A stretch of DNA of 64,000 bases from Nitrosomonadaceae bacterium (GTDB lineage: Bacteria > Pseudomonadota > Gammaproteobacteria > Burkholderiales > Nitrosomonadaceae): contig JAUSLF010000035.1 of assembly GCA_030646695.1 (NCBI GenBank), forward strand, positions 1 to 64,000, read 5' to 3'. This document shows positions 51,386 through 60,060 of this stretch, one piece after another. The position numbers and the translations under genes are program-made. Numbering within the stretch: the stretch's first letter is position 1; each line of letters opens with the position of its first letter. The notes under the pieces are model-generated. The model worked only from the letters and a program-made list of their open reading frames with translations. It was not told the DNA's origin and did not search any database.

Positions 51386-53023
51386 ATGCCCGTCACCACG
51401 AACCTGATTGCACGACTGCAAGAGCTCAACGAGATCGGTATCGCGTTGTCGCGTCAGCATGACATCAACAGCTTGCTGGAAATGATTCTGGAGGCGGCCA
51501 AGCGGATTACCCATGCCGATGCCGGTACGCTTTATCTGCACGATCCGGAATACCAGATGTTGCACTTCGGGATTGTGCGCACCGATACGTTGAACATCAA
51601 GATGGGCGGCACCAGCGGCGTGCCGATTACTTTTTTTCCGATCCATCTGTACGATGCGGATGGGCAGCCCAATCACGCGATGGTGGTGAGCCATTCGGCG
51701 CTGAGCCGCGAAACGGTGAACATTCCGGATGCCTACTCGGCGATAGGCTACGATTTTTCCGGCACCAAGAGTTTTGATGCCAAGACCGGTTACCATTCCC
51801 GATCCTTTCTGACTGTGCCGATGGTCGATCACGAACGTGACGTCATCGGCGTGTTGCAGCTTATCAACGCGCTGGATCGCGACTCCGGCGCAATCGTGCC
51901 GTTTTCAGAGGACGATCAGCAACTGGTCGAATCTCTCTCATCTCAGGCGGCCATTGCACTGACCAACCGTCGTCTCATCAAGCAGATGGAGGAGCTGTTC
52001 GAGGCATTCATCCAGCTGATCAATACCGCGATTGACGACAAGTCGCCTTACACCGGCGGGCATTGTGCACGCGTACCCGTGCTGACGATGATGCTGGCCG
52101 AGGCGGTTACCCGTACCCGCCAGGGGCCGTTTAAAAATTTTGTGATGAACGATGACGACAGGCAGGAGTTAAAAATTGCCAGCCTGTTGCATGACTGCGG
52201 AAAAATCACCACGCCGGTGCATGTGGTGGATAAGCCGACCAAGTTGCACACGCTATTTGATCGTATCGAGCTGCTCGATACCCGCTTTGAGGTGCTCCGC
52301 CGCGACGCTGAAATCAAGATGCTGCGCGCCCTAGCTCAGGATTCAGGATGCAGGATGCAGGATGCAGAAAAAACTTCAATTTGCGCGGAATACGAGGCGC
52401 ATATCCAGCAGCTGGATGATGACCGCGAATTCCTGCGGCAATGCAATATAGGCGTCGAGAAAATGCCTGAAGCAGCGCAGCTGCGCGTGCGGCTAATCGC
52501 CGCTTACCCGTGGCGAGACAGCGAAGGGAAGACGACCGGGTTTTTGAGCTGCGATGAGGTCGAGAACCTGACGATATGTTCCGGCACGCTGAACGCCGCC
52601 GAGCGCGAAATCATCAATCATCACATCAATGTCACCATCAAGATGCTCGAATCATTGCCCTGGCCGAAACACCTGAAAAATGTGCCTGAATACGCCGGCG
52701 GACATCACGAGCGCGTCGATGGGAAAGGGTATCCGCGCGGCCTGACCCGCGATCAGATGACGCTGCAGGCCAGAGTCATGGGAATCGCCGACATATTTGA
52801 GGCGCTGACAGCCAAAGACAGGCCTTACAAGGCAGGCAAGACACTGTCCGAGTCGCTGATAATACTCGGGCAGTTCAAGCTGGGGGGGCATATCGACCCT
52901 GACTTGTTCGATGTGTTTATCCGTGAAAAAGTCTACCTGGACTATGCCCGCCAATTTCTCGCACCCGAACAGATCGACGAAGTCGACCTGAGCCAGATTC
53001 CGGGTGTGAATCTGGACGAATAG
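51386..53023 (+). CDS. GAF plus HD-GYP domain protein (c-di-GMP phosphodiesterase-like)
   Basis: 545 residues. A GAF domain (residues ~10-180, ADAGTLYLHDPEYQMLHFGIV) precedes an HD-GYP domain. HD motif LLHDCGKI near residue 269, the TPVHVVDKPTK segment after it, and the GYP motif GKGYPRGL near residue 448 are all present, as are HHINVTIKML and later ALTAKDRPYKAGK. HD-GYP enzymes hydrolyse cyclic di-GMP. Between HD and GYP lies an expanded loop with a repeat-encoded stretch SGCRMQDAEK. Its position between the GAF-GspE ATPase and pilA suggests control of pili by a nucleotide second messenger. Confidence 0.9.
   Translation: MPVTTNLIARLQELNEIGIALSRQHDINSLLEMILEAAKRITHADAGTLYLHDPEYQMLHFGIVRTDTLNIKMGGTSGVPITFFPIHLYDADGQPNHAMVVSHSALSRETVNIPDAYSAIGYDFSGTKSFDAKTGYHSRSFLTVPMVDHERDVIGVLQLINALDRDSGAIVPFSEDDQQLVESLSSQAAIALTNRRLIKQMEELFEAFIQLINTAIDDKSPYTGGHCARVPVLTMMLAEAVTRTRQGPFKNFVMNDDDRQELKIASLLHDCGKITTPVHVVDKPTKLHTLFDRIELLDTRFEVLRRDAEIKMLRALAQDSGCRMQDAEKTSICAEYEAHIQQLDDDREFLRQCNIGVEKMPEAAQLRVRLIAAYPWRDSEGKTTGFLSCDEVENLTICSGTLNAAEREIINHHINVTIKMLESLPWPKHLKNVPEYAGGHHERVDGKGYPRGLTRDQMTLQARVMGIADIFEALTAKDRPYKAGKTLSESLIILGQFKLGGHIDPDLFDVFIREKVYLDYARQFLAPEQIDEVDLSQIPGVNLDE
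52338..52367 (+). repeat. In-frame heptamer repeat inside the HD-GYP gene
   Basis: AGGATTC is followed by three copies of AGGATGC (CAGGATGCAGGATGCAGGAT...), encoding QDSGCRMQDAEK. Seven-base units change frame with each copy, but the run as a whole keeps the gene open. Confidence 0.85.
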
Positions 53024-53050
53024 GTGGCGCACTTGTTGCTGGTCACGAAC

Positions 53051-53084
53051 TGACGAATTTCGTCACCTGACTGACGAAATTCGG
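53051..53084. promoter_or_regulatory. Inverted-repeat sites upstream of the pilA promoter
   Basis: TGACGAATTTCGTCA (53051-53065) is a perfect palindrome with one extra half-site TGACGAAATTCGG at 53072. It lies 65-100 bases upstream of the sigma-54 -24 element, the usual distance for enhancer-binding proteins such as PilR. The assignment to PilR is an inference. Confidence 0.45.
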
Positions 53085-53149
53085 TTATAACGCCTTGCCG
53101 GTTTGTTTTTAATTATCAATTATCCCTTATTAATTATCAATTTATAATG

Positions 53150-53166
53150 TTGGCATGGCTATTGCT
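53150..53166 (+). promoter_or_regulatory. Sigma-54 promoter of pilA
   Basis: TTGGCATGGCTATTGCT matches the -24/-12 consensus (GG and GC ten bases apart). It is 77 bases upstream of the pilA ATG. Sigma-54/PilR control is standard for type IV major pilin genes. Confidence 0.82.
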
Positions 53167-53242
53167 TATGTATAAGCAAGGCGAATCGGTATCCAAGCCA
53201 GTTTTGCCGAAAGATTAATTTAACTTTAAACAGGAGCTCCAA

Positions 53243-53686
53243 ATGAAAAAAGTACAAAAAGGTTTTACCCTGATCGAATTGATGATCGTTGTAGCGATTA
53301 TCGGTATTCTGGCAGCTGTTGCGATCCCGGCTTACCAGGATTACATTGTTAAGGCCAAGTTGTCTAAAGTAGCCGCATCTGTTGACCCTGTTAAATTGGC
53401 CGTGGCGATGTATTTCCAAGAACAGGGTTCTATGCCTTCAGCAAGCAATGCGTGGACGAGCTTGGGTTTGCCCGCTGCTGGACCTACGCTGGCTAACGAA
53501 ATAACCTCGATCACTAATACTTTAACCACTGGCGCACTTGTCGTGACCCTGCAAAACGTCAAGAGTGGAATTGATACAACGACTATCACTATGACCCCGA
53601 GCACAACAGCCGGTCAGACTGGTATAACTTGGACTAATACCTGTACGAGTACTGATGCAATCCTGAAGAAATATTTCGTCTGCTAA
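53243..53686 (+). CDS. pilA: Type IV major pilin (PilA)
   Basis: 147 residues. Class III leader MKKVQKG, with cleavage and N-methylation at Phe in [17 protein letters not shown]; the Glu at +5 is present. The helix continues [18 protein letters not shown]. The head domain is rich in Thr and Ser, and two Cys (NTCTSTD and the final VC) would form the D-loop disulfide. It polymerises into the pilus for adhesion and twitching. It has its own sigma-54 promoter and terminator. An AGGAGCTCCAA site precedes the ATG. The next gene may modify it. Confidence 0.96.
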   Translation: MKKVQKGFTLIELMIVVAIIGILAAVAIPAYQDYIVKAKLSKVAASVDPVKLAVAMYFQEQGSMPSASNAWTSLGLPAAGPTLANEITSITNTLTTGALVVTLQNVKSGIDTTTITMTPSTTAGQTGITWTNTCTSTDAILKKYFVC

Positions 53687-53719
53687 TTAGCAGATTTGCA
53701 GCTGTTTTTAATGCAGCAG

Positions 53720-53745
53720 GCCCCTCTTCGGAGGGGCTTTTTTAT
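53720..53745 (+). terminator. Rho-independent terminator of pilA
   Basis: GCCCCTC-TTCG-GAGGGGC forms a stable tetraloop hairpin followed by TTTTTTATT, 33 bases after the pilA stop. It separates pilA from the next gene, which is only 27 bases further on. Confidence 0.93.
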
Positions 53746-53763
53746 TCGGGTCAGGACAAAAAC

Positions 53764-55461
53764 ATGAATTACCGCGCAACGTTATTGAACTATTTTCGCC
53801 AGCGCAATCGGGGTTGGATGCTCTCGCTGTTCGCTGCGGTGTGCATCGTCTATTTGCCGTTCCTTGGCAGCCCGTTTGTATTCGATGATCTGCCTTGCTT
53901 TTCCAGCAATTTAATTGACCACTATACGCATTCGCTATTCCAATTTGAACTGCGCTGGTTGCCTTATGCCAGCCTGGCCTGGACCTCTGCCATCTTCAGC
54001 GATGTGATACCGCATTTCTTCCGCCTGGGTAATATGCTGCTGCACGCGGCCAATGTCATCCTGCTGTTTTTTCTGTTGCGCCAACTGGTTACGGCTGCAA
54101 TTCCGGAAGTTGAGAAAACTTCAACAGTCACGTGGGGCGCCTGGTTCGGCGCACTGATCTTTGCGTGCCATCCGGTGGCGGTTTATGCGGTCGGTTATCT
54201 GGTTGAGCGCAGCATCCTGATGGCGACGCTGTTTTCCCTGGTTGCGCAATTAGCCTATTTGCGCGGATTGCTGACCGGGCAGAAGCGCTGGCTTGCGCTG
54301 GCGGTGATCGGTTATTTCCTTGCATGTTTTTCCAAGGAGCACAGCGTGATGCTACCCGCCTTGCTGGCGGCGCAAACTATTCTGCTGCGCGTGGATGGTG
54401 GCGATGCTGTCAGCTCGCTGCGCGCGAAAATCATTGCCGGAAAAGGGGCACTATGGTCAACATGGACGGCGCTCATAGCAATTGCGGTGTTTGTAGTGTT
54501 GCTCTCGAAGGGGGTGCTGGGCGTTCCCTATGAACCAATGGCGGCCTATTCGTTCGAGCAAATGGGTGTGTTCGCGAGCGGGCGCATGATGCATTTGCTT
54601 AGCGCATTGACGCAGGCCGGATTGTTTTTCAAATACCTGCTGCTGTGGTGGATGCCCAACCCGGCATGGATGTCGGTGGATATGCGCGAGAATTTTATTG
54701 TTTCCTGGTCGGCGTGGCAGGGTTGGCTGGGGGGGGGCGCTTTTATGGCGTATGGTGCGCTGGGTGGCTGGTTGTTGTCGCGTTCCAGATGGATGGGGCT
54801 CGCCGGGCTGGCGCTGCTGTACCCGTGGTTGCAGTTCATAGTGGAGTTCTCCTCCATTCGTGTGCAGGAGCCTTTTGTGCTCTACCGCAGCTATTTGTGG
54901 ATGCCCGGCATGATGCTGTTCTTCCCGTTGTTGCTGGCTAAACCTGTCAAGAGCTTAGTCGAAGGGTTGCCCGGCCGCAGGACACTACTTGGGCTGGGAT
55001 TGGTGGTGCTGTTGCTCGTGCCTCTGGCCTGGAACCGGCTGTGGGTGTTCGCCGACACCTATCGCCTGTGGAATGATGCTGCGCTGTTGCTACGTAGCGA
55101 ACGTGAAACGGGTGCGGATCGGATTTACTATAATCGCGGTAATGCTGAATTGGCGGCTCAGAAATGGGACGATGCCATTGCGGATTTCCAACGGGCAGTC
55201 ACACTGAGTCCGAAACTCGCACCGGTTCACTACGCGCTTGGTGTGGCCTACATCAATTTGAAACGCAATCAGGATGCACTCGCACAATTCGATGCGGCGA
55301 TCGCGCTCAAGCCGGATGATGCGAGCTATTATTATGCCAAGGGGATAACACTGAAACGGCTGCATCAGGATGACATTGCCATGCGGCAGATGGAAAAAAG
55401 TTGCGAACTGAAAAATATGCTGGCTTGCGCGATTGTTCAAATGAGGCCGGGCAAAAAATAG
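53764..55461 (+). CDS. Polytopic GT-C-like membrane protein with C-terminal TPRs
   Basis: 565 residues. About ten membrane helices (residues ~18-430) start after a short cytosolic end; an early loop holds the acidic motif GSPFVFDDLPCF, the position of the catalytic Asp in GT-C sugar transferases, and HPVAVYAVGYLVERSILMA follows. The C-terminus has TPR units (YYNRGNAELAAQKWDDAIAD, VHYALGVAYINLKRNQDALA). The layout resembles TMTC-type and pilin-modifying (TfpW-like) glycosyltransferases. Location directly after pilA suggests pilin glycosylation. Sugar and donor are unknown. The frame stays open for about 80 codons after its amber stop. Confidence 0.75.
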   Translation: MNYRATLLNYFRQRNRGWMLSLFAAVCIVYLPFLGSPFVFDDLPCFSSNLIDHYTHSLFQFELRWLPYASLAWTSAIFSDVIPHFFRLGNMLLHAANVILLFFLLRQLVTAAIPEVEKTSTVTWGAWFGALIFACHPVAVYAVGYLVERSILMATLFSLVAQLAYLRGLLTGQKRWLALAVIGYFLACFSKEHSVMLPALLAAQTILLRVDGGDAVSSLRAKIIAGKGALWSTWTALIAIAVFVVLLSKGVLGVPYEPMAAYSFEQMGVFASGRMMHLLSALTQAGLFFKYLLLWWMPNPAWMSVDMRENFIVSWSAWQGWLGGGAFMAYGALGGWLLSRSRWMGLAGLALLYPWLQFIVEFSSIRVQEPFVLYRSYLWMPGMMLFFPLLLAKPVKSLVEGLPGRRTLLGLGLVVLLLVPLAWNRLWVFADTYRLWNDAALLLRSERETGADRIYYNRGNAELAAQKWDDAIADFQRAVTLSPKLAPVHYALGVAYINLKRNQDALAQFDAAIALKPDDASYYYAKGITLKRLHQDDIAMRQMEKSCELKNMLACAIVQMRPGKK

Positions 55462-55705
55462 CGAGCCCGGCTGGATTACTCGCAAGGACACTGGGGGCTG
55501 GTTGCGCCTGGGCAATACTGTGAATATGCTGGCCGTGCCGCAACCTTTGAGGCGAGTGGGCGTTGGCCTGATGCGATCGTCGACTGCAAGGCGGCCTGCC
55601 TGCCGGCAAACGATGGGTGCGATAGAATCAGCCTTGTCGGGCAGCTGAAAAAACAATCTGTATCATCGCGATTCAATTTCGCAGCAACAATACAGGACGG
55701 AAAAT
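55462..55705 (+). other. Open stretch in frame after the amber stop
   Basis: The 244 bases between the TPR membrane protein and the response regulator stay open in the same frame after TAG (55459-55461). The translation is Cys-rich and coding-like (GHWGLVAPGQYCEYAGRAAT, WPDAIVDCKAACLP, NDGCDRISLVG). It has no ATG. It may be a lost C-terminal extension or chance; I favour neither. The last part carries the leader of the response regulator gene. Confidence 0.3.
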
Positions 55706-56371
55706 ATGCGCGTACTACTCGTAGAAGATGACCCGATTGTGGCTGATAGCCTGATACGCATCCTGCGCCGATCCAATTATGTGGTGACCCACGAAGCCAA
55801 TGGCCGTCGGGCCGATCATTTACTGACCGTGCAGCAATACGAACTGGTGATTCTGGATATGGGCCTGCCGGATATGGACGGGGCTGAAATTTTGCGCCGT
55901 TTGCGTCATCGCGACGTGAAAGTGCCGGTGTTGATATTGACGGCGCGGGATAAAGTGGAAGACCGCGTGCAGGGGCTGGACTTCGGGGCGGATGATTATC
56001 TGGCAAAACCATTCGACTTGCTCGAGCTTGAAGCCAGAATAAGGGCGTTGCTGCGGCGCGGACAGTCAGCCAGCAGCGCTACATTACAGATTGGCGAGTT
56101 GTGTCTGGACACTGTCGGGCACCGTGCCACGCTGAACGGTGAGCCGCTGGAATTATCGGCGCGCGAGTTGAGTGTGCTGGAAATCCTGATGTTGCGTGCC
56201 GGGCGGGTGGTGAGCAAGGAATTGCTCAGCGATCAGATGTCGGATCTGGGCGAGGAAATGAGTATCAACGCCATCGAGGTGTATGTGCATCGATTGCGCA
56301 AAAAGATCGAGGCGGGCAATGTAAGCATCCGTACTTTGCGTGGCCTGGGCTATTTGATGGAAAAACCATGA
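55706..56371 (+). CDS. OmpR-family response regulator
   Basis: 221 residues. The receiver domain has the acidic pocket EDDP, phospho-acceptor Asp in LVILDMGLPDMDG at residue 51, and Lys in DYLAKPFD near 101. The C-terminal winged helix includes LELSARELSVLEILMLRAG and IEVYVHRLRKKIE, then RTLRGLGYLME. It is closest in style to QseB/TctD regulators. It overlaps the sensor kinase gene by four bases (ATGA). Targets are unknown. Confidence 0.95.
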   Translation: MRVLLVEDDPIVADSLIRILRRSNYVVTHEANGRRADHLLTVQQYELVILDMGLPDMDGAEILRRLRHRDVKVPVLILTARDKVEDRVQGLDFGADDYLAKPFDLLELEARIRALLRRGQSASSATLQIGELCLDTVGHRATLNGEPLELSARELSVLEILMLRAGRVVSKELLSDQMSDLGEEMSINAIEVYVHRLRKKIEAGNVSIRTLRGLGYLMEKP

Positions 56372-57765
56372 CGCTTTATAAGGGGTGGTTTGACTCCGGT
56401 ACTTTGCGCCAGAAATTGCTTTGTTGGGTGCTGGGTCCGATGTTGGTACTGCTGATATTGAACGTTGCGTTGATCTACAAATTCGGTCATGACAGCGCAG
56501 AGCGCAGGCATGACCGGTTTTTGAATGACACCAGCAAGATATTGCTGGATCAGTTGCGCACCAGTGAAGGCCAGGTGGAATTTAACATTCATAGCGGCGC
56601 GTTAAACATACTGTCAGCAGATAAAAAAGACCAGGTGTATTACTCACTCAGCGGGTATCAACAAGAATTCCACTTCGGCGCTGCCGATTTGCCGCTGCCA
56701 GCCGAGCGCCTGAGCGATGCGCCCGTCTATTACTCGGCTGAGTATGCGGGACATCCGGTGCGCATGATGGCGGCCATCCTGCCGGAGAGCGATGTTGCAA
56801 GCGGACGCGTCGTCGTTGTGATGGCCAAAACGCTGGTGCTGTACCATGAACGTGCTCAGGAGTGGATGTGGCGTGTGCTGCCTTCCCAGGTTTTGTTATT
56901 GCTGTTTGCAGGTTTTATGGTGTGGTGGGGGGTCGGGCGCGGATTGCGACCGTTATTGCAATTGCGCGATGAGGTGATGAGCCGCTCGTCACAGGACTTG
57001 AGTCCTTTGCCGGAAAACGAAGTCGTCACCGAGATCAGGCCACTGATTCATAGTGTTAATGGATTGATGGAGCGTTTAGATGAATCTCTGGTATTGAAGC
57101 GCCGATTTATCGCCGATGCCGCGCATCAATTGCGTACGCCACTCACAGGGCTCAAAGCGCAGGCGGAGTTGGCGCTGCGCCTGGATGATCCGGTTGAGAT
57201 TCGGTATTCATTGTTACAGATGCGCCATGCGACCGATCACGCCGCGCATCTGGCGAATCAACTGCTGCTATTGGCGCGCGCCGAACCCGGCACGGTAAAG
57301 CAGGATAGCAAGACTAAACATGATTTGGCGGCGCTGGCGAGAAATACCACGGAATATTGGGTGCCAAGATCATTGTATAAAAATATAGACTTGGGTTTTG
57401 AAGACTCGGACGGTGATTGCCGCATCACGGGTAATGGCGTTTTGCTGGCGGAAATGTTGAACAACCTGATTGATAACGCGTTGCGTTATACCAGGGCGGG
57501 CGGACAAGTTACCGTGAGGATCAGGCGCGATGACGCGACTGTTGTTCTGGAGGTGGAAGACGACGGCCCGGGTATACCGGAGGCTGAGCGCGAGCGGGTG
57601 TTTGAACGATTTTATCGCGCGTTGGGAACCAACCAGGAAGGTTGCGGGCTTGGTTTATCCATCGTGCGCGAAATCGCGGATCTTCACCATGCCAAGGTTC
57701 ACTTGTTGTCCGGCGCAGAAGGCATCGGCACGCTGTTCAGCATATCTTTTCATGCAGCAAGTTAG
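56368..57765 (+). CDS. Sensor histidine kinase (TctE/QseC-like)
   Basis: 465 residues. Two membrane helices (LLCWVLGPMLVLLILNVALIY and QVLLLLFAGFMVWWGVG) bound a periplasmic 2CSK_N-type sensor domain of about 120 residues. A HAMP-like linker, then the dimerisation helix with phospho-acceptor His in DAAHQLRTPLTGLKAQ near residue 253, and the ATPase with NNLIDNALRYT, DDGPGIPEAE and GCGLGLSIVREI. It phosphorylates the upstream response regulator. The domain style suggests sensing of an organic acid or similar small molecule, but this is only by analogy. Confidence 0.93.
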   Translation: MTLYKGWFDSGTLRQKLLCWVLGPMLVLLILNVALIYKFGHDSAERRHDRFLNDTSKILLDQLRTSEGQVEFNIHSGALNILSADKKDQVYYSLSGYQQEFHFGAADLPLPAERLSDAPVYYSAEYAGHPVRMMAAILPESDVASGRVVVVMAKTLVLYHERAQEWMWRVLPSQVLLLLFAGFMVWWGVGRGLRPLLQLRDEVMSRSSQDLSPLPENEVVTEIRPLIHSVNGLMERLDESLVLKRRFIADAAHQLRTPLTGLKAQAELALRLDDPVEIRYSLLQMRHATDHAAHLANQLLLLARAEPGTVKQDSKTKHDLAALARNTTEYWVPRSLYKNIDLGFEDSDGDCRITGNGVLLAEMLNNLIDNALRYTRAGGQVTVRIRRDDATVVLEVEDDGPGIPEAERERVFERFYRALGTNQEGCGLGLSIVREIADLHHAKVHLLSGAEGIGTLFSISFHAAS

Positions 57766-57834
57766 TGTTGGAAAAATTGGCTCCTTGCCGCTTCGTAAGC
57801 GATAATCCCGCACCTGAATTTACTGGAGTCTTGC

Positions 57835-59616
57835 ATGTGCGGCATTTGTGGTGAATTGCGCTTCGATCAATCTGCCCCGGATATGGATGCGCTGCGGCGT
57901 ATGACGGGACGCCTCAACCTGCGCGGCCCGGATCACGAAGGGTACTACAGTGACGGCGCGCTGGCGTTCGGTCATCGTCGCCTGGCGATTATCGACCTCT
58001 CATCGGATGCCGATCAGCCGATGGTGGACGAAGCGTTGCATCTCGCGCTGGTGTTCAACGGCACGATCTACAACTACAAAGAATTGCGCGCGGAGCTTGT
58101 CGAGATGGGTTATACCTTCTTCTCCGAGGGTGACAGCGAGGTGATCATCAAGGCCTATCACGCCTGGGGGGAGCATTGCGTGCAGCGCTTATATGGCATG
58201 TTTGCTTTCGCAATCTGGGATAAGCGCACCAAGACATTGTTTCTCGCGCGCGACCGGCTGGGCATCAAGCCGCTGTATCACACGCTGGATGGTGCGCGGC
58301 TGCGCTTCGCGTCCACGCCGCAAGCCTTGCTGGCGGGCGGGGGGGTGGATGTCCGCCTTGACCCGGTGGCGCTGCATCAGCATTTCACGCTGCACGGCGT
58401 GGTGCCGGCACCCAGAACCATCCTGCAGGGCATCAGGAAATTACCTCCCGCGCACACGTTAAGTTTTACGGCTTCGGGCGAAGTGGTGCAGCGTTGTTAC
58501 TGGCAGCTCGATGCGACCCGTCCTGAGCAAACGTTCTCGGAGCAGGATTGGCTGGATGCCGTGCGTATCGTTTTGCGCCGTGCAGTCGAACGCCATCGGC
58601 TGGCGGCAGATGTGCCGGTGGGCGTGCTTCTCTCAGGCGGTCTCGATTCCAGTCTGCTGGTCGGATTGCTTGCCGATCATGTGGATGAATTGAATACGTT
58701 TTCGATCGGTTTCGAGGCGGTGGCGGGCGAGCAGGCTGACGAATTCGAATACTCAGATTTAGTATCGAAAGAATTTAACACGCGCCACCACAAGTATTCG
58801 CTGGCCAACGCCGAGGTGCTCAAACGCCTGCCGGAAGCGATTGCCCAGATGTCCGAACCGATGCCAAGCTACGACGCGACGGCTTTCTATCTGCTGGGCG
58901 AGCGGGTATCGACTGACGTCAAGGTCGTGCTGGCGGGGCAGGGGGCGGACGAGGTGTTCGGCGGTTACTTCTGGTATCCGCTGATGGACGCCGAAAAGGG
59001 CACGCCGCTCGAGCGTTTTTCGCGGCATTATTTCGACCGCGACCATGCCGAATACCTGGAGATGATGACTGACCGCTACGCCGTGCCCGATGTCACCGCC
59101 GAATGGGTGGAAGAGCAGTTGCAACAGCCGGGTGCGGATGAGTTCCTGGATCAGGTGCTGAGGCTGGATGTGACGCGTCTGATGGTCGATGATCCGGTCA
59201 AGCGCGTGGACAACATGACGATGGCCTGGGGACTGGAAGCGCGTGTGCCGTTTATCGACCATGAACTGGTGGAGCTGGCAGCGAAGATGCCGCCGTCGTT
59301 GAAACTCAAGGAGGGCGGCAAGTTCCCGCTCAAGGCGGTGGCGCGCGGGCTGATTCCCGATGCGGTGATCGACCGTGCCAAGGGTTATTTTCCGGTGCCA
59401 GCGCTCAAATATGTGCGCGGCGAGTTCCTGGAACGGATGCGCACCATCTTAAATTCAGAAGCCTGCATCGGTCGCGGCCTGTATCGGCGCAGTTATGTCG
59501 AAAAACTGCTGGCCGACCCGGAAGCACACCTGACGCGCATTCAAGGCAGCAAGCTGTGGCATCTGGCGCTGCTGGAGTGGTGGCTGCAGATCAATGTCGA
59601 CACGGTCAACAGTTGA
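57835..59616 (+). CDS. AsnB-type amidotransferase, probably for N-acetylglutaminylglutamine amide
   Basis: 593 residues. N-terminal glutaminase with the nucleophile Cys2 (MCGICGELRFD) and LRGPDHEGYYSDGALAFGHR; C-terminal AMP-forming amidase domain with the P-loop LLSGGLDSSL near residue 268. The motif MSEPMPSYDATAFYLL, the GQGADEVFGGYFWYP segment and the end LTRIQGSKLWHLALLEWWLQ fit the subgroup that makes the osmolyte NAGGN rather than free asparagine. The expected partner ngg (synthase) is not adjacent. A stand-alone asparagine synthetase remains possible. Confidence 0.78.
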   Translation: MCGICGELRFDQSAPDMDALRRMTGRLNLRGPDHEGYYSDGALAFGHRRLAIIDLSSDADQPMVDEALHLALVFNGTIYNYKELRAELVEMGYTFFSEGDSEVIIKAYHAWGEHCVQRLYGMFAFAIWDKRTKTLFLARDRLGIKPLYHTLDGARLRFASTPQALLAGGGVDVRLDPVALHQHFTLHGVVPAPRTILQGIRKLPPAHTLSFTASGEVVQRCYWQLDATRPEQTFSEQDWLDAVRIVLRRAVERHRLAADVPVGVLLSGGLDSSLLVGLLADHVDELNTFSIGFEAVAGEQADEFEYSDLVSKEFNTRHHKYSLANAEVLKRLPEAIAQMSEPMPSYDATAFYLLGERVSTDVKVVLAGQGADEVFGGYFWYPLMDAEKGTPLERFSRHYFDRDHAEYLEMMTDRYAVPDVTAEWVEEQLQQPGADEFLDQVLRLDVTRLMVDDPVKRVDNMTMAWGLEARVPFIDHELVELAAKMPPSLKLKEGGKFPLKAVARGLIPDAVIDRAKGYFPVPALKYVRGEFLERMRTILNSEACIGRGLYRRSYVEKLLADPEAHLTRIQGSKLWHLALLEWWLQINVDTVNS

Positions 59617-59641
59617 TAATTGACAATTGATGGTGAAAGCC

Positions 59642-59995
59642 ATGCAAGAAAATGTCGTCAAGGAGAAATCGTTTAGCTTTGCGTTGTGAATCGTAAAGCT
59701 GTATCGGTTTCTAACTGAAGAGCGGCGGGAATTTGTGTTGAGCCGGCAATTGCTGCGCAGCGGTACCGCTATTGGCGCATTGGTAAGGGAAGCTGAACAG
59801 GCTGAGAGCCATGCTGATTTCATTCATAAAATGGCCATTGCGCTGAAAGAAGCCAATGAGTCGGCGTACTGGATCGATCTGCTTAATCAGTCCGGCTACA
59901 TTGATATAAATGGTTATGAATCCATTTATCCCGAGATCATCGAGCTGCTTAAACTACTCACCGCTATCATTAAATCATCGAAAGGCAATACTTAA
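59642..59995 (+). pseudogene. Four-helix-bundle (23S rRNA IVP-like) protein with an in-frame stop
   Basis: From ATG 59642 the translation reads MQENVVKEKSFSFAL, then TGA at 59687-59689, then continues in the same frame IVKLYRFLTEERREFVLSRQ to LLKLLTAIIKSS and a stop at 59995. Relatives have an Arg (often CGA) exactly where the TGA stands, so a single C-to-T change explains the break. Translation from an internal TTG at 59735 would yield only the last three helices. The family (four helix bundle, S23/IVP-like) is small and of unclear function. The gene is flanked on both sides by TAATTGACAATT-type repeats. Confidence 0.8.
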
Positions 59996-59997
59996 AA

Positions 59998-60060
59998 CAA
60001 TGGATAATTGACAATGAAAAATTGACAACTATCAATTGTCAGTTATCAATTATTCATTGT
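59998..60060. repeat. AT-rich fold-back repeat between convergent genes
   Basis: ACAATGGATAATTGACAATG on the left mirrors CAATTGTCAGTTATCAATTA and TTCATTG on the right. Related TAATTGACAATTGAT lies at 59616-59631 and TAATTATCAATTATCCC at 53110-53126. The hairpin lies just before the 3' end of the methyltransferase gene and could terminate it. Confidence 0.6.
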
